In this document: in pieces, positions 31,233 through 43,357 of the stretch
Layout of the letters: each line of letters starts with the position of its first letter
Numbering within the stretch: position 1 is the first letter of the stretch
Origin: Chondrus crispus
Lineage: Eukaryota > Rhodophyta > Florideophyceae > Gigartinales > Gigartinaceae
Direction: 5' to 3'
DNA: 64,000 nt
Assembly: GCF_000350225.1 (NCBI RefSeq)
Contig: NW_005179249.1
Location: 265,962 to 329,961, forward strand
Notes under the pieces: model-generated
Databases searched by the model: none
Seen by the model: only the letters and a program-made list of their open reading frames with translations
What the model was told of the DNA's origin: nothing
Position numbers and translations under genes: made by a program

Positions 31233-33351
31233 ATGTCTCTGAACAACATCTTTGTGCGAAAGTTTGCGCCATCGCTTGCGGACAGGCCGTCTGTTCCTGT
31301 TTCGAGTGCCCCGCCTACGCCTGGGCTCGCGTCGGTAGGACCGCCTGCCGTCGTCACCACCGAGATTCCTTCCGTCTCGTCGGGACTCCCCGTCGTTATA
31401 GTGCCATCAGGGCCGGTTCGTATGTCCCAAGATTTTTCAGGAGGCGATCCTGTCGTTTGTTCGTCGGGGAACATCGTGGACAAGCAAGGTCCTCCTGCCG
31501 TGGGCTCTTCATCGGCGTCAGGCGCATCGGGGGTCTGTGATCACGCATCGAACGTGCCGTTCGGCGTTGCGATCCTGAAGCCGACGCGCCGGTCTGCTCT
31601 GGAGGAGTCTGGAAACGTGAACGTCACTAAGCCCGGTGGCCTTATGACGTTGCCCCGTTACGAGTGGTACTGTGCCACGCCAAGTTATTCAGCATTCGGA
31701 AGCTGTCGCGTCCCGGGCTATCCGTACACAGGATCCCCCCTGAGCAAGGGCGTCTTGCAGATCGGTTCCGCAACGTCGCTGCTCGGCCGTGCCGATACTT
31801 CCGCTCAATCGCTACCGAGAGCAGGATTGATGTACGAATAGGAGGAGTTCCTCGCGTAGACGTGACACTCGAAGATGTCCTTTCCGTGGACAGTCCCCGT
31901 CCTGACCTCCGTCGGTTCCAGAAAATGGCGGGAGGTGGGACGTCGTCGTCCATCGTTACGGCCTGGGAAGAATATTTTCGGCAGGGACCCGCGTTTCAGG
32001 TGCCTTTAGAAATTCCGTGTGACCGCGCGTTTGTATTTTCTTACTCGAAGTGGAGTGCGTTCACCGAGCCGCTCGGTGTCTTTTCGGGACTGTCGACCGG
32101 TCGGATACAGAGATGCCGCCTCCTTTGGTCAAGCTTCTGTATACGTACCCAGTTCCGGGCTCAGAAGGTCTTCGTCCGGTGGTAGCGAAAGCCACCGCCG
32201 GCTTAATGCGCCTCACTGGCCGCGTGTTGTGGCCATCCGACTGGCTCGTTCATCGCCGGAGCGGATTGCATGAGTCTCGAGTGACTCCGTCGTCGGAGTT
32301 GGCGATTGGTCTGACCAAGATAGGTTTGGCAGAGCTCCCTCCGGTCGTTTGGCAGTCTTTGCCGCCGCCGGCAGGGGTGCCCGTACTCTGTCCCCTCGTT
32401 TTAAGGTACTTGGGCTATGCGGCGAACGACCGCCGGCACCCGTATCTTTCTCGCCTCGAGCGAGTCGTGACCTTCGAGTGGTCCGTTAACGTTGCATGTG
32501 CGATCATGCAGCAAGCTCTCGGCGAGCGTAGAGCCTTCCTCGTCTCAGACGGCGTACTTAATGCACTCCGTTCGGTCGTGGCCGGCGCGCCTCGTCTGGC
32601 AGCCCCGCTCGTTGGTCGTGGCACTCCACGAATGTGGTCGTTCTCAGAAGCCCTGGGACTTATGGAACGCTTCCGTAGTGCACCAGAAGCACTTTTCGTC
32701 GTATGGGAGGATTTTTCGACCGGTGTCGAATCGTCGTACGTGTACTATCACGCTGCGTCGGACTCCTTCCGTCGAGAGTACAGAAACAACCCAAGCTCAG
32801 GACGTCGAGGGCGTTTGGGACTGGGTCACAAGAGGGACTACAGTCACGTTGCCAGAGAATTTTCTTCTCTCCCAGCACCGTCTGGGGCATCTCTGGATCC
32901 TCCAGTCGTTGACGCAAGGGCCATCGTCGAGTCTGATATTACTAGGGACGACCTGGTTCGTTTGCCGAAAGCGGTCGAAGCGTTAGGGCAAAGGGCCTAC
33001 GAGTCTTGAAATGTCGGCTCGATGATCGAGACGTTAGCTCGCTGGTACCTCTTTCGTACAGCAGAGCTTCGTGAGATGAAGTGGGACCTTCGTGGTGCCC
33101 TTTGCGAGGCCAAGGTGGCTACGGAGGGTGCAGATCGAGCTGCGAGTACAGTAGAAGACTTGCATACTTCTCTCCGTGAAGTTCGCGCAGAGCGCGATCG
33201 TTATTGTCAGTCGTATGACACCCTCTGGCGTTCCCAAGGGTATGTAAATGCTCGTCATGGACATGACTCGTTAGTTGGTTCGAGCGCCACGAATGCGCGC
33301 GCGCCCGTTCCGGGTATTCCGGATCCTTATTCTTCGGCTCCGCGTGATTGA
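31233..33351 (+). pseudogene. Gyp-1 antisense ORF, broken, unknown function
   Basis: It runs on the strand opposite to gag-pol, starting about 490 bp inside the 3' LTR. The N-terminal part (31233-31841, MSLNNIFVRKFAPS) is Pro/Ser/Val-rich. The frame shifts near 31840 (DVTLEDVLSVDSP ... CDRAFVFSYSKW) and again near 32090, then runs to a TGA at 33007-33009 and continues in frame to 33351 (ETLARWYL ... RDRYCQS). Its central region matches the Gyp-2 antisense ORF: LRYLGYAANDRRHPYLS against LKHFGFACSDPRHPAHS, WSFSEALGL against WSFASVLSL, YYHAASDSF against LYDARSDSF, and a shared RDRYC in a helical C-terminus. I recognise no known domain. Two diverged elements keep it, so it was probably a real gene. 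Confidence 0.65.
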
Positions 33352-33601
33352 TACCAGACGGCGTATCGCGCACCGACGCGAGATATTGAGGGCGGTCCCC
33401 CTCGTGTTTCATCGGGAGACGAGGATGCGTATTACCGAGACCGAACGGCAGGTCACTATGCCCGTCGTTAATTCGTCGTTGGAACTTGTTTCATTGTGCC
33501 CCGTGGCACTCGTGCATGGCCCTTCGGGTCTCGTGTCGCAGAATATGATGCATTGCTAAAGCGCGTGTTGGCTTAACTAACACCATTCTGGTTAGTCTTA
33601 C

Positions 33602-33607
33602 AATAAA
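33602..33607 (+). promoter_or_regulatory. polyadenylation signal AATAAA for the antisense ORF
   Basis: A canonical AATAAA on the plus strand, 250 bp after the antisense stop and just before the end of pol from the other direction. The inverted repeat CTAAC/GTTAG is 25 bp upstream. It fits a separate antisense transcript. Confidence 0.4.
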
Positions 33608-33733
33608 ACAAATTGTTCTTTCGACATCGTTTTGTTCCTCGACCAACGCTGAATTAATTGTTCATCGCACGTGGACCGTGCCACCTCGAAGAGCTTGAAA
33701 CTCTCGAACGTTGCTACTGCAGCGCGCAGTTCT

Positions 33734-33768
33734 GGGCCCCCTCCTCAAGCGTGAAGTCCCAGTCACGC
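33734..33768 (-). other. Gyp-1 internal polypurine tract at the pol end
   Basis: On the minus strand the sequence TTGAGGAGGGGGCC (33735-33748) repeats the 3' tract GAGGAGGGGGCC. It overlaps a TGA in the pol frame and is preceded by the stem GCGTGA/TCACGC (33749-33768). Gyp-2 has the same arrangement at 57501-57536. Confidence 0.75.
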
Positions 33769-36700
33769 CAATCGTGACCGTGTCTTTTGGCTTTAAGGGG
33801 TTCGCGTATTGCGATAGAGGCTTTGTTGATAACGACTGACGAGTTCTTCCGGGACATGGGTACGTTTAGTCCATGTGGGTTCTGCGTATCCAGTCCATTT
33901 GACGAGAAATTCCACATTTCGGTCTCGAATACGGTGGTCCAGGAGGCGATCCACCGTATACGTAGGTCCTTCGTGAACCTTCTGAGCAAAGTCGGCGGCA
34001 GATGCGTGAGGCACTTCGTTTGATCCTGGAGGATGTGCCTCGGCATTCGAATTTTCTGCCGTAGGCTCTGTCGCTGATTCGGCAGCGTTTGTACGAGCGC
34101 CTGTCGGGGGCGGCGAAAAGACGCATCTGTCCGCGGAAACACATTCAGTTACACCGTTCCGATCGATTGTTAGAGTCCGTTTGTCCCGTCGCAGGACCTT
34201 GTACGGCCCTTGGGCAGGGGACTGCAGCTTGCCGGGTTTTGTCGCCCCGTCCGTAGAGTCTAGGAAGATAAAATCTCGAGCTCTTACCCTTGACTTGACG
34301 CCGCGTACTCGCTTGTCAAAGTCTCGTTATAACGCGCTTGCGTTTGTTGCAGGCTTTTGTATGCCTTTTGGATAGACACGTCCAAACGTTTTCTGAAATC
34401 GTCGCGAGCGGTCGCGTCCGGCGTAGAACGTCGTCGCACAGAGTGATGCAAAGAGAACTCTGGCGGAGGTCGCGTTAACACTAAATCGAAAGAGTTTGTT
34501 CTTGTAGATCTGTGCAGGTGACAGTTGTAAGCGTACGTTAACGCTCCGGCGTAAACATCCCAGTCGTTCTGGTGCTCGTTCACGTAATTTTGCAGCATAG
34601 CCACGATAGTACGGTTGTACGGCTCGGTCTGTCTGTTTGTTTGTGGATGGTAAGCTGAGGTCAAGAGGTTTGTTACCCCAAGAACTTCACAAACGGACCG
34701 GAAGAATCGGGCAGAGAATTGCGGACCGTTGTCCCACAGTAGTGTTTTTGGCACTCCGTATTTGAATACCCAGGCCTCGCAAAAGGCAACAGCCACGACA
34801 TAGGCGGTGACGCTTCGTAACGCAACGACCTGGGTAAGTTTCGTGAAACGATCCGTAATCACAAGAAAGTTTTTGCGTCCCTTCTTGGATTTCGGTAGAG
34901 GTCCAAGTTTATCAATACCGATGGACTCTAGCGGTGCCGTTGCCGGAAACAGCTTGACGCGGTTGAGCCTCTTACATAACCAAACGCTGTTCTTCGCGCA
35001 ATTTCGACAGTTCCGTACTGTCGCCGCGACGTCTACAGCCATGTGTGGCCAGTAGTACGTTCGTCTTACGATGTAGTACATCCTGTTCTGTCCTGGATGT
35101 CCTGCCACAACGGGGTCGTGCGTTAGCGATAAGATCCGAGCTCTTAACGTTTTAGGTACAACGATTTGCACGATATCACGTTCGTACGGGTGCTTGCGCT
35201 TGAGGAGCCCGTCCGTATCCTCGAAAGAGTGCGAGTCGCGTTTTCTGTCCTGTCGAGACAGAACCGTCTGACAAAAGTCATCAGCTCGTTGTTCTTCAGC
35301 CAGCTCGTCGAAGGAGAGAGGAGCGGGCAGTGCATCGTTTGGGAGGTTGTTGGACAGCGCCTCCTGGTCGTCAGGGAGGCCGAAGTCATCGAGTTCTACG
35401 TCGTCCATCTCGTCGGACTCGTCGTCTTCGTGCGGCCAAACGACTGGTTCCGTAGCGTCACCGGGACCTCCGTTCGTAGAGAGTGCTCCAGTGCGCGTCG
35501 TAACGAAAACCGTTTCCGTTTCGTGATCACACTTCGGAGTGCATCGATGCTCCATTAATTCATTCGAAACATCCTGAACCGTCGTCAAAAGTGAGACGTC
35601 ACTGTCGAAGGTCGATACTTCGTCGTCAATCTCGGGTTGATTTCCCCTATTTTGGGCAACCAATCGTGAGAGCGCGTCCGGAACTTGGTGCACTCGTCCC
35701 GGGCGATATTCGATCGTGGAGTCGAATTCAGCTAGGCGAAGTCTCCATCTTGATAGTCTCCCGGAGGACTCCGTTAACGTCATGAGCCAGCGTAGGGCGT
35801 CATGATCGGTTCGAACCGTAAAGTGCGTACCTTCGATATACGACCGCAACGATGTGATTACCCACACAACAGCGTAACATTAGCGCTCGGTAGCGGAATA
35901 GTTTCGTTCGCTTTTGTTAAGGGCATAAGACCAGACGCCGACTGGATGTCAACTACCAGGATCGTCCTGTTGTTGTAGAAGCGTACAGCCGAGCTGGTAA
36001 GCGGAGGCATCAGTATCGATGACGTATGGCTTACCCAACGGTGGCAAAGCCAACACGGGGGGCCAGACCATTCTATTTTTCAGCTCTTCGAATGCCTTTA
36101 CTTGGGCATCTGTTGGGCTATCCCAATCCACGTCTGCGTTTTTACGCGTCATTTCCGTCAAAGGTTTTGCAACTTTCGAAAATCCCTGAACGAAACGTCC
36201 ATACACGTTACAGACTCCCAAGAAGGAATGGACCTGAGTGAGGGTTCGAGGGAACTCAGCAGACGCGAATGCAGACGCCGCATCCTCGGCGACTTGTAGC
36301 TTACCAGGAGTTATAACCTGCCCAAGGTATCGTACCTCACGTTGGAAGAAGGCGCACTTCTTTAGCTTCAGCGAAATTCCCGCTGATCGTAGCAACGAAA
36401 GGACGGTATCGAGGTGCTGTACGTGCTGTTCCATGGTACGAGAGAACACGATTACATCGTCAAGGTAAACGAGGCAAATTTGCCAACGTACGCCAGACAG
36501 TATGATGTCTAGCGCTCTCTGAAACGTCGCTGAGGCGTTCCGTAGGCCGGAAAGCATCAGTAAATATCGGAACGAACCGAGATATTTCGTAAACGTAGTC
36601 TTTTCAAGATCTTCTGGAGCAACCGGGGTTTGCTAATATCCCGAGTTGCAGTCCAATGTGGACGAAATCTTAGCGTCTCCAATGGAGTCGATATAATCGT

Positions 36701-39700
36701 CCATGGGCGGTAGGGGGTCAGCGTCCCCTAACGTTTTCGTGTTCACGCGGCCGTAGTCGACGCAGAAACGAAGTGACCCGTCTTTCTTCGGGACGAGCAC
36801 TACGGGAGAAGCCCACTCAGAGGTCGTGGGATCGATAAATCCAGAATTGAGCATCTTCTCAATTTCTTCTGCGACCTTCGTACGCATAGCAGGTCCTTGG
36901 CGATACGTCATTGAACGTAGGGGTTTCGTACCCTTCTCAAGCTCAATGCAATGCTCTGTCGCCGAGATTGTACCAAGATTTCCATCCCACATCGACGAGT
37001 GCTTCCGTTGCACAGCCATAATTTCGGCTTGTAAGGGTTCGTCCGTAATGTGGCTGAGACTACCGTGAGATTCCCAGTCTTCTGTAACCTTCTCCTTCGT
37101 AGAACAGCTATGTTCTGCGGTAGGGTCCGATACCCTTTCGTAGTTCGACCCCTCATTGGTTGAGGTTGTCTCTGGTATTGCCGAGATATTGAGAACTCGG
37201 CCCATTTCTTCAGCGACTGGTCGCTCTGGCGTAAAGATAGGGACAGGGTTGCGCTTCGCATACCCAATGATGGTATTCTGGGAAAGCCTCCGTGGCTTTC
37301 GGGAGAAGTTGGCAACGATGACTTCAAACGGACGGTTGAGAAGTACATCCGTTACCCCGGTCGTTAGTCGTACACCATCATAGTGACCGTCATGATGACG
37401 GTGTTGCAACGAAGGCTTAGAGTCAAGAAATACAAGTCCCAAACCCTTCGTAGTGACCCGCACTCTGAGTTGTGACATAGCCTGGATCGAAATCCATTTG
37501 GCCAGACGGATGGGTTGGGCGTCAGTTTCACGACCGTTGTCGTTCCGTGTACGTCGCGATGGCTTGGTACTCGTTTCGCCGTTACTAGAAGCGACGCCTT
37601 TTGCGTCTATAATGGCGACGCCGCGTCCACGACGTAATTCAAGTCATTGATTGTCGATGTCAATTCGTTTGACGTGCGCGTCAATGAAAGACGTCCCTGG
37701 GAGGACTTCTACAGCGAGAGAATCGGCTACCACGAAGGGTAATCGATACGTAACGTTACTGAGTCGTACAGCGAAACTGACGACTGCGGTAAGCTTTAGC
37801 ATGCTTGAATCCGCTCCTGCCAATCTTGGCAACGAGGCGTTCGGTATTTTATACGTTCGCCAGTTCGGAGGGGAGACAGTCCGTACGCATGAGATTGTAT
37901 CCTGAACAGGTATCAATCGCAATTTGATACGGCTTTAGGGCGTTGGTGGCGGTACCAATCGAACCGTAGACGGTATACAGCTTCGAGGAAAGCAAGCACA
38001 CCATCCCGTCTACGACTCGGGGATCCCCCTTTCCGAGGTAATCACCTGGACGAGGACGTTTTCGACTCGTTTTTCTTTTCTCTCGGCGCCTTGCCGCTCT
38101 CGATCTCGGTTGAGATTGCTTGTCTATGACAGAATCCGTTGGCGCCCCCGGCGCAATCTTTGGAAGGAACTGGTACGCCTGGTCGTGAAGTTCCATCGGT
38201 CAGGAGGTACCCCTCGTCGGGTTGCACGGCGGCTAGCGGCCCAGAGTTATCAGGGTTGATATGGCTGGAACTCTGAACGGCTTTGCCTCCCTGCTCGTCG
38301 GGCTTTTCGCGCTGCCCGTCGTCTTGGTGCACGTTTAGAGATAAAGAAACAGGTGAATCTTGCAACGTTGCAAACGAGACCACCTTCACTCTTTTCCCGA
38401 AGAACTACTCTCATCGGACGTATCTGGGCGACTTATGGTATTCCTATTCGGGGAATTCTTTTGTTCCGCTCGTGCTGTGCGAGTTGCAGTCCAATGTGGA
38501 AAAGATCTTAGCGTCTCCAAGGGAGTCGATACAATCGTCCATGCGCGGTAGGGGATAAGCTTCCCCTAACTTTTTGGTGTTCAGGCGTCTGTAGTCGAGG
38601 CAGAAACGAAGTGACCCGTCCTGCTTTGGGACGAGCACTACGGGAGAAGCCCACTCAGAGGTCGCGAGTTCGATAAGCTCAGCATTGAGCATCTTCTCAA
38701 TTTCTTGTGCGAACTTCGTACGCATGGCAGGTCCTTGTCGATACGGCATTGAACGTAGGGGTTTCCTATCCTTCTCGAGCTCAATGCCATGTTCTGTCGC
38801 CGAGATGGTACCAAGATTGCCATCCCACATCGACGAGTGCTTCCGTAGCAGAGCCATAATTTCGGCTCATAAGGATTCGTCCGTAATGTGGCTGAGACTA
38901 ACCTGAGATTCCCAGTCTTCTGGAACCTTCTCCTTCGTAGAACAGCTATGTTCTTCCGCAGGGTCCGATGCCCCTTCGTAGTTCGACCTCTCATTAGTTG
39001 AGATTGTCTCTGGGACTGCCGAGATATTGAGAACTCGGCCCATTTCCTCAGCGACTGGTCGCTCTGGCGTAAGGATAGTGACTGGTTGCGCTTCGTACAC
39101 CCAATGATGGTATTCTTAGGAAGCCTCCATGGCTTTTGGGAGAAGTTCGCAACGATGACTTCAAACGGACGGTTGGGAAGTACATCCGCCACCCTGTTCG
39201 TTAGTCGTACACCATGTAGGTGTTGCAAGGAAGGCTAAGGGTCAATAAATACAAGACCTAAACCCTTCGTAGGGACTCGCACTCCGAGTTGTGACATAGC
39301 CGGGATCGAAATCCATTTGGCCAGACGGATGGGTTGGGCGTCAGTTTCACGACCGTTGTCGTTCCGTGTACGTCGCGATGGCTTGGTACTCGTGTCGCAG
39401 TACTAGAAGCGACGCCTTTTGCGTCCATAATGGCGACGCCGCGTCCACGACGTAATTCAAGTCATTGCTTGTCGATGTCAATTCGTTTGACGTGCGCGTC
39501 TATGAAAGACGTCCCTAGGAAGACTTCTACAGCGAGAGAATCGGCTCCTACGAAGGGAAGTCGATACGTGACGTTACCAAGTCGTACAGCGAGACGGACG
39601 ACTGCGGTAAGCTTCAGAGGGCTTGAATCTGCTCCTGCCAATCTTGGCAACGAGGCGTTCGGTATTTGATACGTTCGCCAGTTCGGAGGGAGACAGTCCC

Positions 39701-40205
39701 TACGCACGAGATTGTATCCTGAGCAGGTATCAATCGCAATTCGATACGGCTTTAAGGCGTTGATGGCGGTACCAATCGAACCGTAGACGGTCTACAACTT
39801 CGAGGAAAGCAAGCACACCACCCCGTCTACGACTCGGGGATCCCCCTTCGTGAGGTAATCACTTGGACGAGGACGTTTTCGTCTCATTTTTCTTTTCTCT
39901 CGGGACCTTGCCGCTCTCCATCTCGGTCGAGATTGTTTGTGCATGACAGAATCCGTTTGTGCCACAGCGCAATCTTTGGAAGGACCTGGTTCGCCAGGTC
40001 GTAGAGTTCCATCGGTCACGAGGTACCCCTCGTCTGGTTGCACGGCGGCTAGCAGCGCAGAGTTATCAGGGTTGATATGGCTGGAACTCTGAACGGCTTT
40101 GCCTCCCTGCTCGTCGGGCTTTTCGCGCTGCCCGTCGTCTTGGTGCACGTTTGGGGATATGGAAACAGGTGAATCTTGCAGCGTTGCAAACGAGACCACC
40201 TTCAC
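33741..40205 (-). pseudogene. Gyp-1 pol: protease, RT, RNase H, integrase, chromodomain
   Basis: Entered from gag by a -1 frameshift at 40208-40214. Protease reads AIDTCSGYN, so DTCSG replaces the usual DTGA or DSGA. The PR and N-terminal RT region is present twice because of a tandem duplication. RT and RNase H lie in 36633-37478 (SEWASPVVLVPKKDGSLRFC) and 35949-36557 (CLVYLDDVIVFS with the catalytic YLDD, then KPYVIDTDASAYQLG). The frame from 35867 to 34284 holds the RNase H end (FTVRTDHDALRWLM) and integrase: HPGQNR with CRNCA, core DKLGPLP, WDNGPQF and TEPYNR. A chromodomain is at 33793-34014 (YTVDRLLDH ... FLVKWTGY ... PTWTK). Stops and frameshifts occur at 37644-37646, about 36630, about 35900, about 34285 and 33793. 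Gene order PR-RT-RH-IN plus chromodomain defines a chromovirus. Confidence 0.88.
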
Positions 40206-40296
40206 TCTTTTCCCGAAGAACTACTCTCATCGGAGGTATCTGGGCGACTTGAGGTATTCCTATTCGAAGAATTCTCTTGTTCCGCTCGTGTGGTGT
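36642..40296 (-). repeat. 1.8-kb tandem duplication inside Gyp-1
   Basis: Two head-to-tail copies, 36642-38479 (1838 bp) and 38480-40296 (1817 bp). Each runs from the gag C-terminus through the frameshift site and protease to the RT motif STLDCNS. The junction at 38480 shares only CGAG with both parent ends. Copies differ by roughly 3-10% depending on the stretch, more than the two LTRs do. Both copies share a TGA after the protease (at 37644 and 39462). Confidence 0.88.
40202..40214 (-). promoter_or_regulatory. likely -1 frameshift site between Gyp-1 gag and pol
   Basis: In element sense the gag frame ends TCG GGA AAA GAG TGA. The heptamer GGGAAAA (40214-40208) is in X XXY YYZ phase, one codon before the gag stop, and the protease frame is exactly -1. 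A weak downstream fold is possible: AGGTG/CACCT starting 6 nt after the heptamer, enclosing TTGCA/TGCAA. The site is present again in the duplicated copy near 38395. Confidence 0.75.
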
Positions 40297-42511
40297 CGAG
40301 CCGTTCTCCGTCTAAACGCACCACGTCGGCTGGCACGAGCATTACCGGTTCTTCATTCGCGCGTGTCGCGAAGTCAGAGGTGACGAGATCGCGCAGGTAT
40401 AGGATTGCTCCTTGCACGTCGTTCTGCAAAGGACGACGCACTTCACGATTTGTTTCCCCACCACGACGGGGGTAATTCGTATCGGACGAACGATAGCCTT
40501 CATCGGGTCTTCGGAGGACTGTATTGCTTGGTTCACGGAAACCAACTTGTCGCTGACGGCCTCTATTACCCGCTTGACGGAAGCGGTCGTCTGGGAGCTT
40601 CCTGAACAGGTTCCGCATATTAGGCCTCGTCCCCAGTTGTTGATACTCGTAGTTACGGTATGCGGAGTAGAGTTGCTGCTCTTTCGTCAGAAAGGGGCAC
40701 GTGTAGAGGGTGTGCCCCACGATGCGGCAGAGCCAGCAACGATGGTACGGGGAATTGGGCGGCACGATCGATTGTGCCAGCCTCACCTGTTCCACCGTTA
40801 GAGCAGGAACGTGAGAAGGAATAAAACGCTCGATGCACTTCGTGATATCCACTTCCGTTGTGCTTGTCGGATCTTCCGCCGACCTGGCGGTGTTAAACGT
40901 ATCCGAACTTGTCGATTCGGCGACAGCTCGTGCGGGCATGATTAATACGGGATCAAACTGTGCGCCCCGTGGCGCATCGAGTAAGCTAGCATTCCCAGCC
41001 ACGAGATTGCTTGGGGATTTGTGTCCTGTGAGATACAACGTCGAGCCAGATGATGAAAGCGCCCTCGGTGGGCGTACTCGAGGCGTCCGTTGTGCGTTCG
41101 CTCCGACGTCGGGTAAAGCTTTTCCCGAACGGGCTCGGTAAGTATTACCCTCGGCGAGCGCGATGCGGCGAACAGCGGCAAGGTCGTTTCGTCCGCCAAA
41201 CGGAAGGCGGTAAACGGTCTCGGTTACTACATCCCTCGTTTCGACAGCCAATCTGCGGATGAAGTAGTTCACCAGCGCGGCGTCGGAGAACACGGCGGTA
41301 CAGGAGTACGCAAGATCTTCGAGTCGATCTGCGTACACGTTTTCGTTTTCATGCGGAAGTTAACGAATCGTAGCGACCTTTTCGTAGGCATCGTTGAGAA
41401 CTTCGTCCGTAAGATAACGGCGGATCAGCAGGTTCACTAACCCGGGCCTCGAAATTGACCCAGCGCTCCGTAGCGAACCGGATCGTAACGCCGTCATCGT
41501 GTAAGAAGTGTACAGGCGTTCCGCGTCACGCTCCAAGAAATGAGCGATGACTCGTACAGCTACGCCCTCGTTGAGGCGCTGTGCGTTAAAGGTGATGCTG
41601 ATGTCCTTGAGAAAATACAGCAGCGTTATCGGGGAGGAGCCATCGAAGGTCTTCATCGTAGGCCGTATGCCTTGGCAGCGCTTCACGTATTTGCCAATTC
41701 GTCCGGCATCGTTCTCCGAGACGAGAATAGAAGTATCGTCGAGACGATTGAGTCGACAGTCGACAACGTGGCTGAACTCTTGGAGTAAGGTCTTCGTGGG
41801 CTCGATCCCACACTCAAGAGGTCCTAAGTGACCGAAGGGCATCACAGCAAATGGCGGTGAAGGCGTTTCCGGTTGGTATGGAATCTTGTGGGACAGAAAC
41901 GGAGGGCCTGTGGCCCGTGCTTCACGAGCGTGAGCTTCAGGACGAAGCCCATTCGGTTCCAAACGATCCGAACCTGTAGGAAAACGGTAAAAAGGGCGCA
42001 ACAAAACAGAACTCGGTCGAGACACGTCGCGAGCGTTCGCGGAAGTTGAGGATATATCCGATCCTCTCTCTCGCAGCCGATTCGCGCGGCTTCGTTGCTG
42101 ATTCACTTGAGCGGCTAGGCGCAAGAACGCGCCCATCTGCTCTGCAGTTAGGTCAGTTGACCTATCGGGGATAAGGCTCTCGCAAAGAACGAGTCGAGAT
42201 TCGATCGTATCGACGTGAGCTCGGAGGCTCTCAAGTCCTTGCGTGAAAGATTGGTGTCGACCCAACATTAAGTCACGGAGATTGTCTCGGCAATGCTCGT
42301 AGACATCATCATAGACGTCGCTACGGAGTGCTTCCCGTATATCCTCGAGGTTTCGAAGCATCCTCTCGTACGAATCCATGTCGGGAGCACCTTGAGTTGG
42401 GCTAAAGTCGGAACCATGTTCAAGGACTCCGCTCGGTTCAACCGGCGGTGGGATCGGAGCGGACGGTTCCGCGGCTTCGGAACCAGCGAGGGAACGATGA
42501 GGCGAACTCAT
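40202..42511 (-). pseudogene. Gyp-1 gag, one nonsense mutation
   Basis: ATG at 42511 (MSSPHRSLAGSE). The N-terminal region is Pro/Ser-rich, followed by a helical stretch and a capsid-like domain (TFNAQRLNEGVAVRVIAHFL, DAERLYTSYTM). The frame meets a TAA at 41360-41362 and continues in phase (HENENVYADRLEDL). The matching Gyp-2 sequence reads RQQPHETESTFADRL, so the stop sits at a Gln codon (CAA to TAA). The nucleocapsid has C-x2-C-x4-H-x4-C (CWLCRIVGHTLYTC). The acidic Ser-rich C-terminus ends at TGA 40202-40204. Apart from this stop the gene is intact. Confidence 0.85.
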
Positions 42512-42574
42512 ATCGACGAGGTGACCGTTGCCAACGATATTGCTTTGCGCAGCAAACGTAGCGTGCGCTCACAC

Positions 42575-42592
42575 TTCTAGGTCGGGAGACCA
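42575..42592 (-). other. Gyp-1 primer-binding site, tRNA-Tyr-like
   Basis: On the minus strand TGGTCTCCCGACCTAGAA starts one base after the 5' LTR. The complement is a tRNA 3' end with CCA, discriminator A, acceptor strand TCGGGAG and T-stem CTAGG. A G72 implies a C1-G72 pair, which among eukaryotic cytoplasmic tRNAs is typical of tRNA-Tyr. Gyp-2 has the same site with one change. Confidence 0.6.
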
Positions 42593-42593
42593 G

Positions 42594-43357
42594 TGTAGTA
42601 GAACGTGCTGCGCTGGACCGGCTTCGGGTAGTGGGAGCTGCGACGCGTCGTACTGTAGTTGGAGGCGTGCGAGGCGCCACGAGTGCCGTGCACACGTGTA
42701 GTAATAGACACAAAACAAGACAGAAGGGAGTTCGGTAGCTGGTTGGTAGAGGTTTTGGTAGAACGGTGTGGGTTCGACACAACGATGCCACGAAAGGCAG
42801 ATCGACGTCCTCGACGTGATAACTCGACGCCGTGCGGAGCGACACCGTCACGAAGGACGAATTCGGGCGCTATGCGGAGCGCTCGTCGTGCGTTACCCCT
42901 GCGGTGGAGTACTTTTCGTTGTACTCGATGTACAAAAAGGGAAGACGAAAACGTAGTCAGGCGAAAGACTTAGCCACAAAACCAAGGGAAAAAGGGGTCG
43001 GCCCTCAAGATGATGCCACTGCGTTGATCGATGATCCCCTCGAGTCCTTCCCCTTCCCTACTATATTATATCTACTACTGTAGTCCCCGTTCTTACAGTG
43101 CCAGACTGTAACGGTACGACTACGCGTCGGGCAGTAACGGTCCTGCACTTGGGCGCCAGCGAGGTACGCCGGTATCATACATTAGACGGTATGATTTGAG
43201 TACAGTACGTACACGGACGCGAATTGCGCTGCCCAACTTACCCAGCGAAAAGGTAATTACCTTCCGAATTGGGAATTAACCAATGCAGTCCTTGTCATAC
43301 ACCATTGGGTGTTCTAGTAGAGTATGGACACTACTGGACACTTGGCGATATACCACA
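42594..43357 (-). repeat. Gyp-1 5' LTR (764 bp)
   Basis: Starts (minus strand) TGTGGTATATCGCC at 43357 and ends TTCTACTACA at 42594. Promoter function expected, and the 3' copy is at 29979-30742. Confidence 0.93.

Larger units (their letters stand above)
29979..43357 (-). mobile_element. Gyp-1: Ty3/gypsy chromovirus with antisense ORF
   Basis: A 13.4-kb element inserted in Cop-5 in the opposite orientation. LTRs are 764 bp each. The flank is ACATT on the left (29974-29978) and GCATT on the right (43358-43362), a 5-bp duplication with one change. In element order: LTR, primer site, gag, PR, RT, RNase H, integrase, chromodomain, internal purine tract, an antisense ORF, purine tract, LTR. About a dozen LTR differences (under 2%) show a moderately recent insertion, although the frames are broken and a 1.8-kb segment is duplicated. 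That favours mobilisation in trans. Confidence 0.93.
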
